From Haemophilus paracuniculus (GTDB lineage: Bacteria > Pseudomonadota > Gammaproteobacteria > Enterobacterales > Pasteurellaceae), in contig NZ_MUYA01000003.1 of the NCBI RefSeq assembly GCF_002015115.1, positions 77,563-141,562 of the forward strand: a DNA stretch of 64,000 bases, in the 5' to 3' direction. Under the pieces are notes generated by a model, which was not told the DNA's origin, searched no databases, and saw only the letters and a program-made list of their open reading frames with translations. This document shows positions 63,922 to 64,000 of the stretch, one piece after another (position 1 is the first letter of the stretch; each line of letters opens with the position of its first letter). Both the position numbers and the translations under genes were made by a program.

Positions 63922-63982
63922 GTGTGGGACAAGCGGTGGGATTTTCGAAAATTTTCGTAAAATAATCATCGAAGAAAAAATA

Positions 63983-64000
63983 TCCCCCGTCATTTTGCGT
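63983..64000. repeat. Second copy of the 18-base repeat start, cut by window edge
   Basis: TCCCCCGTCATTTTGCGT is identical to 48967-48984, and in both places an A-rich stretch precedes it. An uptake-signal core lies upstream at 63930. The rest of this copy would lie beyond the window. Confidence 0.65.

Overview
The window is a stretch of bacterial chromosome from the family Pasteurellaceae (Gammaproteobacteria). Gene content and many protein sequences match Haemophilus/Actinobacillus-type orthologues (AcrB, BamA, HktE catalase, HflD-PurB, XGPRT-PepD, UPF0319). DNA-uptake signal cores of the ACAAGCGGTC type (the Actinobacillus pleuropneumoniae / Mannheimia / H. ducreyi dialect, not the H. influenzae AAGTGCGGT dialect) are scattered through it, singly and as inverted pairs used as terminators. 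I infer a naturally competent, facultatively anaerobic, host-associated member of the Apl-type clade; the species is not decided by the sequence.

Layout. 1-4.1 kb: end of an AcrA adaptor gene and a complete AcrB pump. 4.1-7.8 kb: LOS-type glycosyltransferase, YhbY, PgpB, NagK, GloB. 7.9-17.5 kb: a long envelope-biogenesis run on the plus strand (uppS, cdsA, rseP, bamA, an enlarged skp, lpxD, fabZ, lpxA), then a Sel1-repeat protein where lpxB might be expected. 17.6-22.2 kb: dxr, hemA and rep on the minus strand. 22.5-25.1 kb: adhE with an FNR-like site. 25.2-32.3 kb: an AT-richer accessory block on the minus strand, holding a small four-cysteine secreted protein, a secreted protein gene broken by an in-frame TAG, and a five-gene sulfatase cluster. 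32.4-34.2 kb: exbB-exbD-tonB. 34.3-39.9 kb: mrp, an orphan lipoprotein solute-binding protein, ychE (marC family), trhP and two tiny membrane proteins. 40-48.9 kb: cytochrome b562, AI-2E family permease, htpG, metallophosphoesterase, pepD, gpt, gmk and an OprM/NodT outer-membrane lipoprotein. 49-55.4 kb: alr, recD, cysS, gltS and a 26-residue membrane protein. 55.5-64 kb: lnt, corC, a UPF0319/CsgI-like protein, upp, hktE catalase, tRNA-Leu(CAA), hflD and purB.

The most interesting part is the sulfatase cluster: a sodium/solute symporter, a cytoplasmic-looking Cys-type sulfatase, a divergent Crp/Fnr-family regulator, an anaerobic sulfatase-maturing radical SAM enzyme and a hexose-6-phosphate-mutarotase-like protein. 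Together they look like a module for importing a small sulfated sugar, desulfating it inside the cell and feeding the sugar to metabolism. The first gene has a symmetric TTATGA-N6-TCATAA site centred 41.5 bp before a predicted transcription start, the geometry of a class II Crp/Fnr-activated promoter. The regulator keeps the Glu and Arg of the Crp recognition helix but not the Arg that reads the outer G of TGTGA, which fits the altered half-site.

Other points: an inverted pair of uptake signals that encodes most of a lipoprotein signal peptide; a recurring CAAGGGGT variant of the uptake core; a composite non-coding hairpin element at 48967-49145 whose first 18 bases recur at the window end; a triple hairpin at 58795-58869; and a converging pair of DnaA-box sequences before hflD. 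I see no rRNA, CRISPR array, transposase or prophage.
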